DNA from: Duganella dendranthematis
Lineage (GTDB): Bacteria; Pseudomonadota; Gammaproteobacteria; Burkholderiales; Burkholderiaceae_D
DNA length: 64,000 nucleotides
Reading direction: 5' to 3'
NCBI RefSeq assembly: GCF_012849375.1
Contig: NZ_CP051684.1
Location: forward strand, 5,146,001 to 5,210,000
In this document: one piece after another, positions 25,517 through 33,641 of the stretch
Position numbering within the stretch: position 1 is the first letter of the stretch
Layout: each line of letters starts with the position of its first letter
The notes under the pieces: generated by a model
Databases searched by the model: none
Seen by the model: the letters and a program-made list of their open reading frames with translations, nothing else
What the model was told of the DNA's origin: nothing
Position numbers and translations under genes: made by a program

Positions 25517-26437
25517 TCAGGGTGACGTGGTCGATGTGGCGCCGGCTGGTGGCGGCGCGGCGACCGGCGGTGGCGGAGATGGCGCCGCGCCGGATCGGTA
25601 GCGTCCGAGATGCAAGGCTTCGGGCGGGAATTTCGCGCCGCTGCCGCCGTACAGCACGGGGATGCCGGTTGCCTGGCGAAACGGCCGCGCGACCGGCTGG
25701 GCGCCAAACAAGGCGTCTAGGTCGTAGCGCTGGTTGCCGATGGTTTGTTTGTCTGAAGGGTTCCTGAGCAAGGCGGTAAGCTTGCCGGATTCCCGCGCGA
25801 TGATGATGTTCCTGGCCTGGTCCGGTGTGGCGTCCAGCGTCACGGTGGCGAACTGCATGCGCTCACCGCTTTTCGGATCGTCGACCGAGCGCTGGCCGGT
25901 GGCCATGACCTGTATGCCTTGCAACAGCGGCAGCACCAGCTTCTTGCCGTTCTGGTCCATGCTGAACATCAGGTCGATCAGGTCGCCTGGTTCCAGCATG
26001 CCGGAAATGGAGTTGATTTCATCGACCACGACGGTAATGGCGCGCTGGCCGTTCTGCAGGCGGGCGGAAAAGGTCGGCGCCCGCTTGCCAGCCATCTGGC
26101 TCCACATAATCATCTCGCCGGGCTTGACCGGAAAGGCGATGGCGCCGCCATCGATGCGCCCGAAGTCGGCCGGCAGCACCGCGCCCGAGTGCGCATACTC
26201 CACCGGTATCTTGCGGACGGCGAGGTTGGCGTTCGACAGGATGGTGTGCGGCGCCAGTTCGGTCTTGGCCACGACGACGCTGACGGTCTGATGCTGGTTG
26301 CGTGCCGCAATCTCGGCCACCTGCGTGCTGAGAAAGCTGCGGGTGGCGACGGCGGCCAGCAGACCGATGGCGAGCGCGGTGCCAAGCACGGCCCACGTTT
26401 TGTTCACCTTGGAGAGCGCGGGGAGTTTGAGTTTCAT
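25517..26437 (-). CDS. cpaB: Flp pilus assembly protein RcpC/CpaB
   Basis: 306 residues. An N-terminal membrane helix (AVLGTALAIGLLAAVATR) precedes the SAF domain (SVVVAKTELAPHTILSNANL) and the RcpC domain (AITVVVDEINSISGMLEPGDLIDLM and ALLRNPSDKQTIG). CpaB is a periplasmic partner of the secretin in Tad systems. A Pro-rich tail ends the protein. Its ATG lies 2 bp beyond the small pilin-like gene's stop. Confidence 0.88.
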   Translation of the reverse strand: MKLKLPALSKVNKTWAVLGTALAIGLLAAVATRSFLSTQVAEIAARNQHQTVSVVVAKTELAPHTILSNANLAVRKIPVEYAHSGAVLPADFGRIDGGAIAFPVKPGEMIMWSQMAGKRAPTFSARLQNGQRAITVVVDEINSISGMLEPGDLIDLMFSMDQNGKKLVLPLLQGIQVMATGQRSVDDPKSGERMQFATVTLDATPDQARNIIIARESGKLTALLRNPSDKQTIGNQRYDLDALFGAQPVARPFRQATGIPVLYGGSGAKFPPEALHLGRYRSGAAPSPPPPVAAPPPAGATSTTSP

Positions 26438-26439
26438 GA

Positions 26440-26631
26440 TTAGCCCGGAAGAGAAATGGCGTAGCTGAAATCCTGGTAGGCCGTTTTGAAGGCATCGAGT
26501 AGCTGCTTGAGGACGCTGCTATCGCCGCTCACGCCGATACCGAGCGCGAGGGCGAGGGCGGCGCACACGATGACGAATTCCATGCTGGACTGGCCATCTT
26601 GAGCGCGATGATGCATCGGGTGGCGTGTCAT
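26440..26631 (-). CDS. Small pilin-like protein of the Tad locus
   Basis: 63 residues. After a short basic leader, GQSSMEFVIVCAALALALGIG has the look of a type IV/Flp prepilin: a small residue before the cleavage point, Glu at about +5 and a hydrophobic helix. It overlaps the upstream stop by 4 bp (ATGA) and precedes cpaB. It could be a second Flp pilin or a minor pseudopilin. Confidence 0.6.
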   Translation of the reverse strand: MTRHPMHHRAQDGQSSMEFVIVCAALALALGIGVSGDSSVLKQLLDAFKTAYQDFSYAISLPG

Positions 26632-27404
26632 TTCGCGGGCTCCAGTTCGGTGACGGTGTTCAGGACGATGGCGGTGTTGCCGCTGGCTTCGCGATAGACC
26701 ACCGCAACGGCTTGGGCGCCGGGGCGCGCGAAAAACAGCGTGGCGCCCGGTCCTTGGGGCTGGCGCCTGGAGATGGTTGTCGGCGCCGTCGCAGCAGCGC
26801 GTTCAAGCCGGTAACCCTCGGCTTCCAGCATCTGCCTGAGATGCTGGACGTTCAGTTCGACGCCCAGGGAATTACTGAGTGTCAGGGCGTCACTGCGGCG
26901 CTGGGCATCGACGGAACTCATGTGGCTCAGCAGCGTGGAACCGGCAGGAAAGCGGGAGAGCAGGTGCTGGCTAGTCTGCCTGGTAGCCTCGCGTCCATTC
27001 ATCGTCGCGCTCAGCCTGGTGACCGCTACTAGGCCGCGCGTGCCGGCGGCAGCCGGTTCAAGCTGAACCGTGGCGTAGAACTCGCCCAGCGCCCGCCCCA
27101 GCACCAATTTTTCGCCTTGCGTGGTTTCGACCAACGGATGCCCCAGGCTGGCACGGAACAGCGCCGCCACTTGCGCCGGCGGCTGGCTCGACAGCAAGCC
27201 GCGCATGCGCAGCGGCAGGCCGTTGACCGTGACCTCGTCGCCCATGGCGAAGGTGGCCACGCCTTGAGGGATCGGTACGGTCGGCCATGTCTGCGCGGCT
27301 GACGCGGCGCCGCCGTGCATCAGCACGACAGCCAACAGGGGGCGAACCTGTCTGAAGGCCAGCCGTCCGGCGGTTGCGATGGTTCTTCTGCGTTGCGAGT
27401 CCAT
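26628..27404 (-). CDS. Exported protein of unknown function in the Tad locus
   Basis: 258 residues. A basic N-terminus and a hydrophobic stretch (VRPLLAVVLMHGGAASAA) suggest a signal peptide. The rest is mixed alpha/beta with no recognised motif: DEVTVNGLPLRMRGLLSSQP, then GEKLVLGRALGEFYATVQL, and a C-terminal strand set ending NTAIVLNTVTELEPAK. No Cys clusters or catalytic signatures are seen. Tight packing with neighbours (4-bp overlap downstream) implies a Tad-related periplasmic role, by position only. Confidence 0.55.
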   Translation of the reverse strand: MDSQRRRTIATAGRLAFRQVRPLLAVVLMHGGAASAAQTWPTVPIPQGVATFAMGDEVTVNGLPLRMRGLLSSQPPAQVAALFRASLGHPLVETTQGEKLVLGRALGEFYATVQLEPAAAGTRGLVAVTRLSATMNGREATRQTSQHLLSRFPAGSTLLSHMSSVDAQRRSDALTLSNSLGVELNVQHLRQMLEAEGYRLERAAATAPTTISRRQPQGPGATLFFARPGAQAVAVVYREASGNTAIVLNTVTELEPAK

Positions 27405-27419
27405 ATTGCTGGTCCTTGG

Positions 27420-28225
27420 CTACTTGAGCCGGTCGGCCGGTACGACGTCGGTCCAGAACCCGAGTTCGCCCAGCTTGGGACCGGCAATATGGCCCGCTTC
27501 GACCAGGACGACACTGCCGTTGACCACCGAGGCGATGGCACGCAGTTTGGTGGCGGGGACCAGCACGCCGCTGTCGAGGCGAGACTGCACCTGCGCTGGT
27601 GACTTGGCCGCCCAACCGTCGATGACGACGCTGGTGTGGCGGCTCAGCGTCAGGTCGATGCTGTCGAGCGGCTTGTACGCAGTCAGTCCGGCCGGCATAT
27701 TGGCCAGGCGGACCGTGACGTTCGCGGTGTAGATTCCGCGGCTCTCAAGGCCCAGCTTCTCCGCAGTGTGAATGCCGACCGCGCTGGCCACGATGCCGTT
27801 GAACGGCTTGCCGTCGTTAGCGGGGTGAACCCGTCGTCGTGGGTGGCTTTCTGGTCGGGGCCGAAGCTGACCGCCACGTCGCTGTTGAAATCGGCAATCA
27901 GCGCGGCGCCGTCGGGACCACGCCAGAACAGGTTCTGGTGGGCGAGAAAATTGCCGGCCACATCGCCGGTCTTGATCGGGGCGTCGGCGTTGCCGAAAAA
28001 GCGGCGCCGTACTTCACCCGCCAACTCCGCCGGCGTCTTCCAGCTGCTCTGGACGTCATTGCGCGTCATCGCCTCGAAGGTCACGTAGCGGCTGGCCATG
28101 GCGACCTGGCTGGCGACGTCCTGGTATTTGGCGATGACCGGCAGTAGCAGGTACAGCGGCACCAGCGCCGCAGCGAGGACGAGAAATTCAGCCAAGGCCT
28201 GGCCATCGCAACGCGCGGTCTTCAT
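27420..28225 (-). pseudogene. TadE-like pseudopilin gene with a single-base frameshift
   Basis: Reading from ATG at 28225: KTARCDGQALAEFLVLAAAL is a TadE-type pseudopilin N-terminus (Gly-Gln, Glu at +5, hydrophobic helix). The frame is convincing to about DQKATHDDGFTPL, then turns into Arg/Ser-rich nonsense. The other frame continues sensibly with NDGKPFNGIVASAVGIH and runs to a stop at 27420. The total span of 806 bp is one base short of a whole codon number, placing a one-base deletion at about 27819-27821. The intact product would be 268 residues. Whether this is real inactivation or a read error cannot be told here. Confidence 0.7.
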
Positions 28226-29130
28226 GGGCGCACCCCGGTATTGGTAATGCGGAAACCACCGGCCAGATAAGGCGTGAATACGGCGCCATTGACCAGCGTG
28301 TCCAATTTTGCGCTGGTGGCCTGTAGTTTGAAGCCCGATGTGGCGCTGTCTTCTTCGAGTGTCATCGCCGATTGCTGCGTGGTGCTGGGCGAAGTCGACG
28401 CCGGGAAGGTGCCGCCGCGGGATAGGCAAACGGTGCCGTCCGGGTTCAGCGGACTTTTCCTCACCTCGCACTCGATGCCGAGGATGGTCTTGCGTTCCCC
28501 GGTCCCGGACGGCGGGTTGGTGCGGATGGCTTCCGCCAGGGCGGCCATGGAAGGGTTGCTTGCTGCGTCGCGCTGGATGGCGGCAATTTGCCCTGCGCTC
28601 AGGCCAGGACGGCGAATGGGCGGCCTGGCGCTGGCTTGCCCGGTGGCGTCGCAGGCGCCGTGGGCGGTCTTCTTGAGCAGGTCGATATCGCAGATTCCCT
28701 GGCTGGAGAACAGGCTGGCGCCGCTCAGGCGCGTCTCGATCAAGCTGCAATCGCGCTGGTTGACGCCGTAGGTCAGCGCGCTGGTGTAGTGGATGGTTCG
28801 GTTGATGGCGGAATAAACGTCGCTGCGTTGGCTGTCGATATGGTCGGGCCATGCACGCGGCGGGTTGGATGGCATGCCCGCCGCGCTATTGCGCCGCACG
28901 CAGTCCTCGACTTCGGCGTGCAGCATGGCCAGCCGCGCGGCGTTGTCTGGCCGTCCGACCAGATAGCCCTGCAAGCTGACCAGGTGTACCTTGACCGGCG
29001 TGCCCTGCGCGCCGAGCTGCGCGTGCGGCATCGGCGCCCTCGTCATATCCTCCTCGGCCTGTGTGCTGGCGCGGCCGGTCAGCGACACTGCGCAGAGACA
29101 GACAAGCAGCAAGCGAAACAGGGTGTTCAT
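28222..29130 (-). CDS. Exported protein of unknown function in the Tad locus
   Basis: 302 residues. Signal peptide MNTLFRLLLVCLCAVSLTG. It has several Cys (VEDCVRRN, QRDCSLIE, SSQGICDID, GACDATG, GIECEVRK, GTVCLSRG), possibly disulfide-bonded in the periplasm. No known domain is recognised. It sits between the TadG-like gene (4-bp overlap) and the TadE-like gene (4-bp overlap), so it is translated as part of the pilus operon. It could be a surface or periplasmic accessory protein. Confidence 0.55.
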   Translation of the reverse strand: MNTLFRLLLVCLCAVSLTGRASTQAEEDMTRAPMPHAQLGAQGTPVKVHLVSLQGYLVGRPDNAARLAMLHAEVEDCVRRNSAAGMPSNPPRAWPDHIDSQRSDVYSAINRTIHYTSALTYGVNQRDCSLIETRLSGASLFSSQGICDIDLLKKTAHGACDATGQASARPPIRRPGLSAGQIAAIQRDAASNPSMAALAEAIRTNPPSGTGERKTILGIECEVRKSPLNPDGTVCLSRGGTFPASTSPSTTQQSAMTLEEDSATSGFKLQATSAKLDTLVNGAVFTPYLAGGFRITNTGVRP

Positions 29131-30539
29131 CGTGGACCTCCCAAGGTCATTGCCAGGGCCATGTCGGCTGACGAGGTGGAAACCAGGTGTGCCTGCCAGT
29201 AAGGGTTGAACAGGCTGGCGAGTTCGGTCTTGCCGTCAGCGCGGCCGCTGGGCCGTTCGAAATAAACCTCCGAGGTGGCGACTGCCGCCAGCACGTCGCC
29301 AGCGGCCAGGCCGGCGATGGCGAACCTGCCGCTCGGTTTGACGTCCGACGCCGCATCCGAGGTTTTCAATTGATCCTTGGCCCGCGTGAGGCGTATGGCG
29401 AATTTCAGGCGCGGGTTCGGATCGGTGGAGGTGTACGTCAATGCCGCCGTCGAGATGTCGTAGAACGTGGGCAGGCCGCTGTAACCCCAATCGGTGCTGC
29501 TGGCCGCAGCGCTGGCGGCGGGATTGTCGACGCGCGAGTTGCCATAGCTGGCGCCGGCGTCGTCGGGCGACCCGTTGGCCGCTGCCTGCGTGCCGTAGCC
29601 GAGCGCCATCTCGCTGTCGTCACAGGTGGGCAGGTGGAAAATGCCGTGCGTGTGCCAGGTCCACTGGTGCAGGGACGCCGTGTCCATGGCTTTCCATTCG
29701 TCGAAGTCGACCAGCTCGGTGCCGCCGCGACGGCGGAAGGCGGCCTTGTTGCCGAGGATGCAGGCGAAGTTGTTGGCCGACGTCCAGGAGCGCTGGCTAA
29801 CGAAGGCGTCCCGGTTGGCGGACGCCACCACCGCGTCCTTCAGGCGGCCGCGGTCCTCGCCCGAGTAGGCATGAATAAAGGTGTCGTCGTCGAATTTGAC
29901 GAAATTATCGGTGAGGGGAATGGTGTCCACGTGGACGGCGCCGTCGCCGGCATAGTTGGCATCGGCCACCTGCTGCATCAGCAATTTTCTTTCGATCAAA
30001 AAGGTGGCTGCCATATTGGCCTGCGCGCCTTGCAGGATGGCCTTGGCGACTTCGGATGCGACGACGGTGGCCTGTGCGGCGGCCTGGACGCCTGCATCCA
30101 CCGTCTCGGCGGTGACGTCGGCGCCATACAGGCTGAGCAAATAGCAAACGGGGATATATTCGGTCAGCGCCAGGGCCACCGGCACCGAGTAGTAGGTATA
30201 GCAGCTGAGCGGCGGAACGTTTTGGGTATGCTTGACTACGTGCGCCGACCAGGAGGCAATGCTGACCGCTTGCGCAATCATGACCTCGTTGGCCATCATC
30301 GCGCGGTTGGTATAGGCGTCAAAATTCAGCGCCCGCGCATGCAGGATGCCGGCGCTGTACGCCACGGCGTCGGCCGTGTTGACCAGTTTGGTTTTTTCAG
30401 CGGTGAGCTGGCCGGTATTGAAGAGGAACATCAGGGCGGCCAGGCCGCCCATGAGAACGAAGATGCCGTAGATGAGCGCCTGACCCTGCTGGCAGCGTTG
30501 CGCGATTTTGGTCGTGACGGATGAATGTGCCGATTTCAT
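29127..30539 (-). CDS. TadG-like pilus assembly protein
   Basis: 470 residues. The N-terminus (QQGQALIYGIFVLMGGLAAL then FNTGQLTAEKTKLVNTADA) is the TadG/TadE-like Flp-assembly signature: a single membrane helix followed by a periplasmic alpha segment in which AVAYSAGILHARALNFDAYT is typical. The rest is a long periplasmic domain with scattered Cys (SCYTYY, VCYLLS, FACILG, LPTCDDSE). No von Willebrand A metal site is seen, unlike full TadG. It lies downstream of the Flp pilin and overlaps the next gene by 4 bp. Confidence 0.75.
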   Translation of the reverse strand: MKSAHSSVTTKIAQRCQQGQALIYGIFVLMGGLAALMFLFNTGQLTAEKTKLVNTADAVAYSAGILHARALNFDAYTNRAMMANEVMIAQAVSIASWSAHVVKHTQNVPPLSCYTYYSVPVALALTEYIPVCYLLSLYGADVTAETVDAGVQAAAQATVVASEVAKAILQGAQANMAATFLIERKLLMQQVADANYAGDGAVHVDTIPLTDNFVKFDDDTFIHAYSGEDRGRLKDAVVASANRDAFVSQRSWTSANNFACILGNKAAFRRRGGTELVDFDEWKAMDTASLHQWTWHTHGIFHLPTCDDSEMALGYGTQAAANGSPDDAGASYGNSRVDNPAASAAASSTDWGYSGLPTFYDISTAALTYTSTDPNPRLKFAIRLTRAKDQLKTSDAASDVKPSGRFAIAGLAAGDVLAAVATSEVYFERPSGRADGKTELASLFNPYWQAHLVSTSSADMALAMTLGGPR

Positions 30540-30617
30540 GGTACGAATGGCGTTGCGCGTGGGATGATAGACGGACGCTCAAGAGGTAGGCCGGCGAGTT
30601 GGTCGAGGTGGAGCGGC

Positions 30618-30917
30618 TTAATTCTGGGTGCCCGTGGTGGCTTGGTCGCCATAGGTGGAAAGCGAGTTCTTCGCGGTGTCCTTCGCCGCCGTCTCGGCCT
30701 TGGTGGCGGCATCGCCCGCCTTGGTGATGGCGGTACTGCCGTTTTTGCCGGAGACTTCCAGCGCGATGCCGGCCGTCTGGTTGCGTATGGTTGCGCCGAA
30801 AAGCTGGTAGACCGCGATGGCGGCAACCGCGATGAGGGCGACGATCACGATGTATTCGGTCATCCCCTGACCGAGTTGTTGCCGTGATGATTTGAGTTTC
30901 CGCATAACAGGTTTCAT
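30618..30917 (-). CDS. flp: Flp/Fap-type pilin
   Basis: 99 residues from ATG at 30917, which has GAAAGG upstream; an earlier ATG at 30947 would add ten residues without a better site. The prepilin motif is QQLGQGMTEYIVIVALIAVA: cleavage after Gly, Met at +1, Glu-Tyr pair and hydrophobic helix, which is diagnostic of Flp pilins. The mature part is unusually long for Flp (about 70-75 residues), with an Ala/Lys/Thr-rich soluble tail. It is the first gene of the Tad array and would form the pilus fibre. No prepilin peptidase gene (TadV) is found in the window. Confidence 0.88.
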   Translation of the reverse strand: MKPVMRKLKSSRQQLGQGMTEYIVIVALIAVAAIAVYQLFGATIRNQTAGIALEVSGKNGSTAITKAGDAATKAETAAKDTAKNSLSTYGDQATTGTQN

Positions 30918-31119
30918 TTTAAATACCTTTCGTTTGAGAAAAAGCAAATAGTGAACGATTGACCTTGAAGCATGCTTATGCTATGGCTTTTTTGACAAGT
31001 GGATTTGATCGGTATCAAGCCTGCTGTCGATTTGATGAGGCAAGGGTGGGGCGCCGGTCAAGGCCGACGGTGGGGAGGAGTGGTGTGGTTGACAATCAAA
31101 GCTGCTAAACTCTGCGTTT

Positions 31120-32046
31120 ATGCCGATACTGATCCACGATTTGCCCGCCCTGGACAACCGCCACGTCAAGACCAGCACCGAGGATGTGATGGTCGACCAT
31201 GTCATTCCCGGCGAATTGCTGGTGATTACCTTTGGCTTCGTCTCGTGGGACAAGCGGCCGGATTTCGACTTCTACGGCCGGCTGAAAAAGCTGGAACAGT
31301 TCAGCGGCCGCCACATCAACAAGATCCTGGTGCGCGATTCCGGCAATAGCTGGTATCACCGCGCGATAGGCGGCCTCGGCGCGCATCCGGATGAGACCGC
31401 CGCCAGCCTGCGCGCGCTGATACGCGACATCCGCCCCAGCAAAGTGGTGACCATCGGCCAGTCGATGGGGGCGTATGCGGCGCTGATGTATGGGTTGCTG
31501 CTGGAGGTGGAGCAGGTGATCGCCTTCGGGCCGCTATCTTTCCTCGATCCGGCGCAAGCCTTGCTGTATCACGAACGGCGCTGGCTGTCGGTGATGCGCG
31601 ACCTGGCCACCAATCCGCCGCCATCCCGCTACGACGATCTGCTGGCGCTGGGCCGCAGCAAAGCCGACAAGCTGCCTGACATGCATATCCTGTTCGGCAC
31701 CAGGCCGGACAAGGACGGCAGCACCGAGTCAGTCAACCTCGACGCGATGCACGCGCACCGGCTGTCGGCGCTGGGCAATTGCACGCTGTATCCTTTCCCG
31801 TATTCCGGCCACCCGGTGGTGCAGCACCTGATCGACACCAAGCGCATCAACGCCTTGCTGGCCAAATCCATCGCCGGCATCGAACTGGAAGAAGAGGATA
31901 AGGAAATCACGCCCGACTGGCAGGGCTGGATCGCAGAGAACCTGCGGTTAGGTGGTGCGCCGGAGGAATTAATCGACATCCTCCAGCAGCACGGTTTTTC
32001 CTACGCCATCAGCGCACAGGCTGTGGCGCAGGGCGGTAAAGCTTAG
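31120..32046 (+). CDS. Alpha/beta-hydrolase-fold protein
   Basis: 308 residues. A nucleophile elbow is visible in VVTIGQSMGAYAALMYG (Gly-Gln-Ser-Met-Gly), preceded by the strand LLVITFGFVSW. Asp candidates follow in the MHILFGTRPDKDG segment, and a catalytic His may be in YPFPYSGHPVVQHL. No signal peptide is present, so it should be cytosolic. The substrate is unknown; similar proteins are often annotated as hydrolases near polysaccharide or sugar transport genes. Its stop overlaps the convergent MFS gene by 3 bp. Confidence 0.65.
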   Translation: MPILIHDLPALDNRHVKTSTEDVMVDHVIPGELLVITFGFVSWDKRPDFDFYGRLKKLEQFSGRHINKILVRDSGNSWYHRAIGGLGAHPDETAASLRALIRDIRPSKVVTIGQSMGAYAALMYGLLLEVEQVIAFGPLSFLDPAQALLYHERRWLSVMRDLATNPPPSRYDDLLALGRSKADKLPDMHILFGTRPDKDGSTESVNLDAMHAHRLSALGNCTLYPFPYSGHPVVQHLIDTKRINALLAKSIAGIELEEEDKEITPDWQGWIAENLRLGGAPEELIDILQQHGFSYAISAQAVAQGGKA

Positions 32047-33383
32047 ATGCTGCGCATCACTGGCGTCTTGAATTCAAAACGCTTGATCTCGCCGACCATC
32101 AGCAAGTAGCACAGGATGGTCACGACCGCGTTGGCGCCTACGAACACCAGCGCGCCAGCGAAGGTGCCGGTGGTTTGCAGGATGTAGCCGATCACGATCG
32201 GGGTGGTGATGCCGGCGGTGTTGCCGAAGGTGTTGAACAGCGCGCCGCTCATGCCGCCGGCTTCTTTCGGCGAGGTATCCGCCACCACTGCCCAGCCCAG
32301 CGCGCCAATGCCCTTGCCGAAGAAGGCCAGCGACATCACGGTAATGACCAGCCAGTCGGCATCGACGTAGTTACACACGATCATCGAGGTCGACAGCAGC
32401 ATGCCGCAGACGATCGGCGTTTTACGCGCCACCGACAGCGATTTGCCCGATTTGATCAGGCGATCCGAAATCACACCGCCCAGCACGCCGCCGAGGAAGC
32501 CGGCCACCGCCGGCAGCGCGGCCACAAAGCCCGCCTTCAGGATGGTCATGTGACGCTCTTGCACCAGGTACACGGGGAACCAGGTCAGGAAGAAGTAGGT
32601 CAGGGTGTTGATGCAATACTGGCCGATGTACACACCCAGCAGCATGCGGTTGCCCAGCAGTTGTTTGATGCAGGACCAGGTGTCCAGCTTGGTGGTGGCA
32701 GCGACTTTGTCTTTGCTCTCCAGGTCCACCAGCGCGCCGCCCGCTCCAATATAGGCGATCTCGGCGGCATTGGCTTTCGGGTGATCCTTCGGGCCATACA
32801 CGGTTTTCAGCCAGATGAAGGCCATGACGACGCCCAGGCCGCCCATGACGAAGAACACGCTTTCCCAGCCGAAGGTGTGCACCAGCCAGCCCATGATCGG
32901 GGCAAACAGCACGGTGGCGAAATACTGCGCCGAGTTGAAGATGGCGGCGGCGGTGCCGCGTTCGCTGGTCGGGAACCATGCCGAGGCGATGCGCGAGTTG
33001 CCGGGGAAGGAGGGCGCTTCAGCGGCGCCGATCAGCAAGCGCAGGATAAACAGCGTGGTGACGGCGGCGGCGCCGGTCAGGAAGCCGACCGTACCCATCA
33101 GCATGGTGAAGATCGACCACAGGAAAATACTGAAGAAATAGGTGATTTTGGAGCCGAAGCGGTCCAGCAGCCAGCCGCCCGGCAATTGCGCCAATACGTA
33201 GGACCAGGCAAAGGCGGAGAAGACGAAGCCCATTTCCACCGGACTCAGGCCCAGCAGGCGTTTCAGTTCGGGGCCGGCGATCGCGATGGTGGCGCGGTCG
33301 GCGTAGTTAATCGTGGTGACAGCGAACAGGATGGCGAGGATAGTCCACCGTACGCGGGTGGCTTGAGGTTGTTGCGTGGTCAT
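32043..33383 (-). CDS. MFS transporter, ACS (anion:cation symporter) type
   Basis: 446 residues with about 12 transmembrane helices. Signatures include TTINYADRATIAIAGPEL, GGWLLDRFGSK (the loop 2-3 motif) and LLIGAAEAPSFPGNSRIASAWFP, which resemble hexuronate/glucarate/galactarate carriers of the ACS family. These import sugar acids with protons. An operator-like 11-mer lies 47-57 bp ahead of the start. No catabolic sugar-acid gene is adjacent. The ATG at 33383 is preceded by AAGGAG. Confidence 0.85.
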   Translation of the reverse strand: MTTQQPQATRVRWTILAILFAVTTINYADRATIAIAGPELKRLLGLSPVEMGFVFSAFAWSYVLAQLPGGWLLDRFGSKITYFFSIFLWSIFTMLMGTVGFLTGAAAVTTLFILRLLIGAAEAPSFPGNSRIASAWFPTSERGTAAAIFNSAQYFATVLFAPIMGWLVHTFGWESVFFVMGGLGVVMAFIWLKTVYGPKDHPKANAAEIAYIGAGGALVDLESKDKVAATTKLDTWSCIKQLLGNRMLLGVYIGQYCINTLTYFFLTWFPVYLVQERHMTILKAGFVAALPAVAGFLGGVLGGVISDRLIKSGKSLSVARKTPIVCGMLLSTSMIVCNYVDADWLVITVMSLAFFGKGIGALGWAVVADTSPKEAGGMSGALFNTFGNTAGITTPIVIGYILQTTGTFAGALVFVGANAVVTILCYLLMVGEIKRFEFKTPVMRSI

Positions 33384-33429
33384 GCGGTCTCCTTACTTTT
33401 GGTGCGACGATCATAGCCTAGATATCAGA

Positions 33430-33440
33430 CATCATACAAC
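33430..33440. promoter_or_regulatory. Operator-like arm 1 (CATCATACAAC)
   Basis: An 11-mer that is the exact reverse complement of the one at 33521-33531, 80 bp away in the same intergenic region. It lies 47-57 bp before the MFS start, where a regulator would act. The composition is similar to GntR/FCD-type sites. Confidence 0.5.
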
Positions 33441-33520
33441 TACATATCTACTCCTGCCTTGCTAGTAAACGTTTAACTTGTTGATTTCTATACACATGCA
33501 CCACGGCAGTGCAGGCCTGG

Positions 33521-33531
33521 GTTGTATGATG
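33521..33531. promoter_or_regulatory. Operator-like arm 2 (GTTGTATGATG)
   Basis: The inverted partner of 33430-33440. With its flank it reads TTGTATGATGACAA, itself a small dyad (TTGT/ACAA). It lies 111 bp before the icd ATG. A possible icd promoter (TTGCAC at 33563, TAAAAT at 33588) lies downstream with a long 19-bp spacer. Confidence 0.45.
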
Positions 33532-33641
33532 ACAAGCCTGCTTATGAATACTCTGGCATCGTTTGCACAAAGCGGGCCTTGAGGGTTTAAAATAACGGGC
33601 GGAATTACTCCATAGCACCGATCGATTACGAGGGAATGAAC

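Noticed and set aside
30992..31018. TTGACA ... TATCAA as a promoter for the alpha/beta hydrolase gene
   Set aside because: The spacer is only 15 bp and the -10 match is poor; too weak to list.
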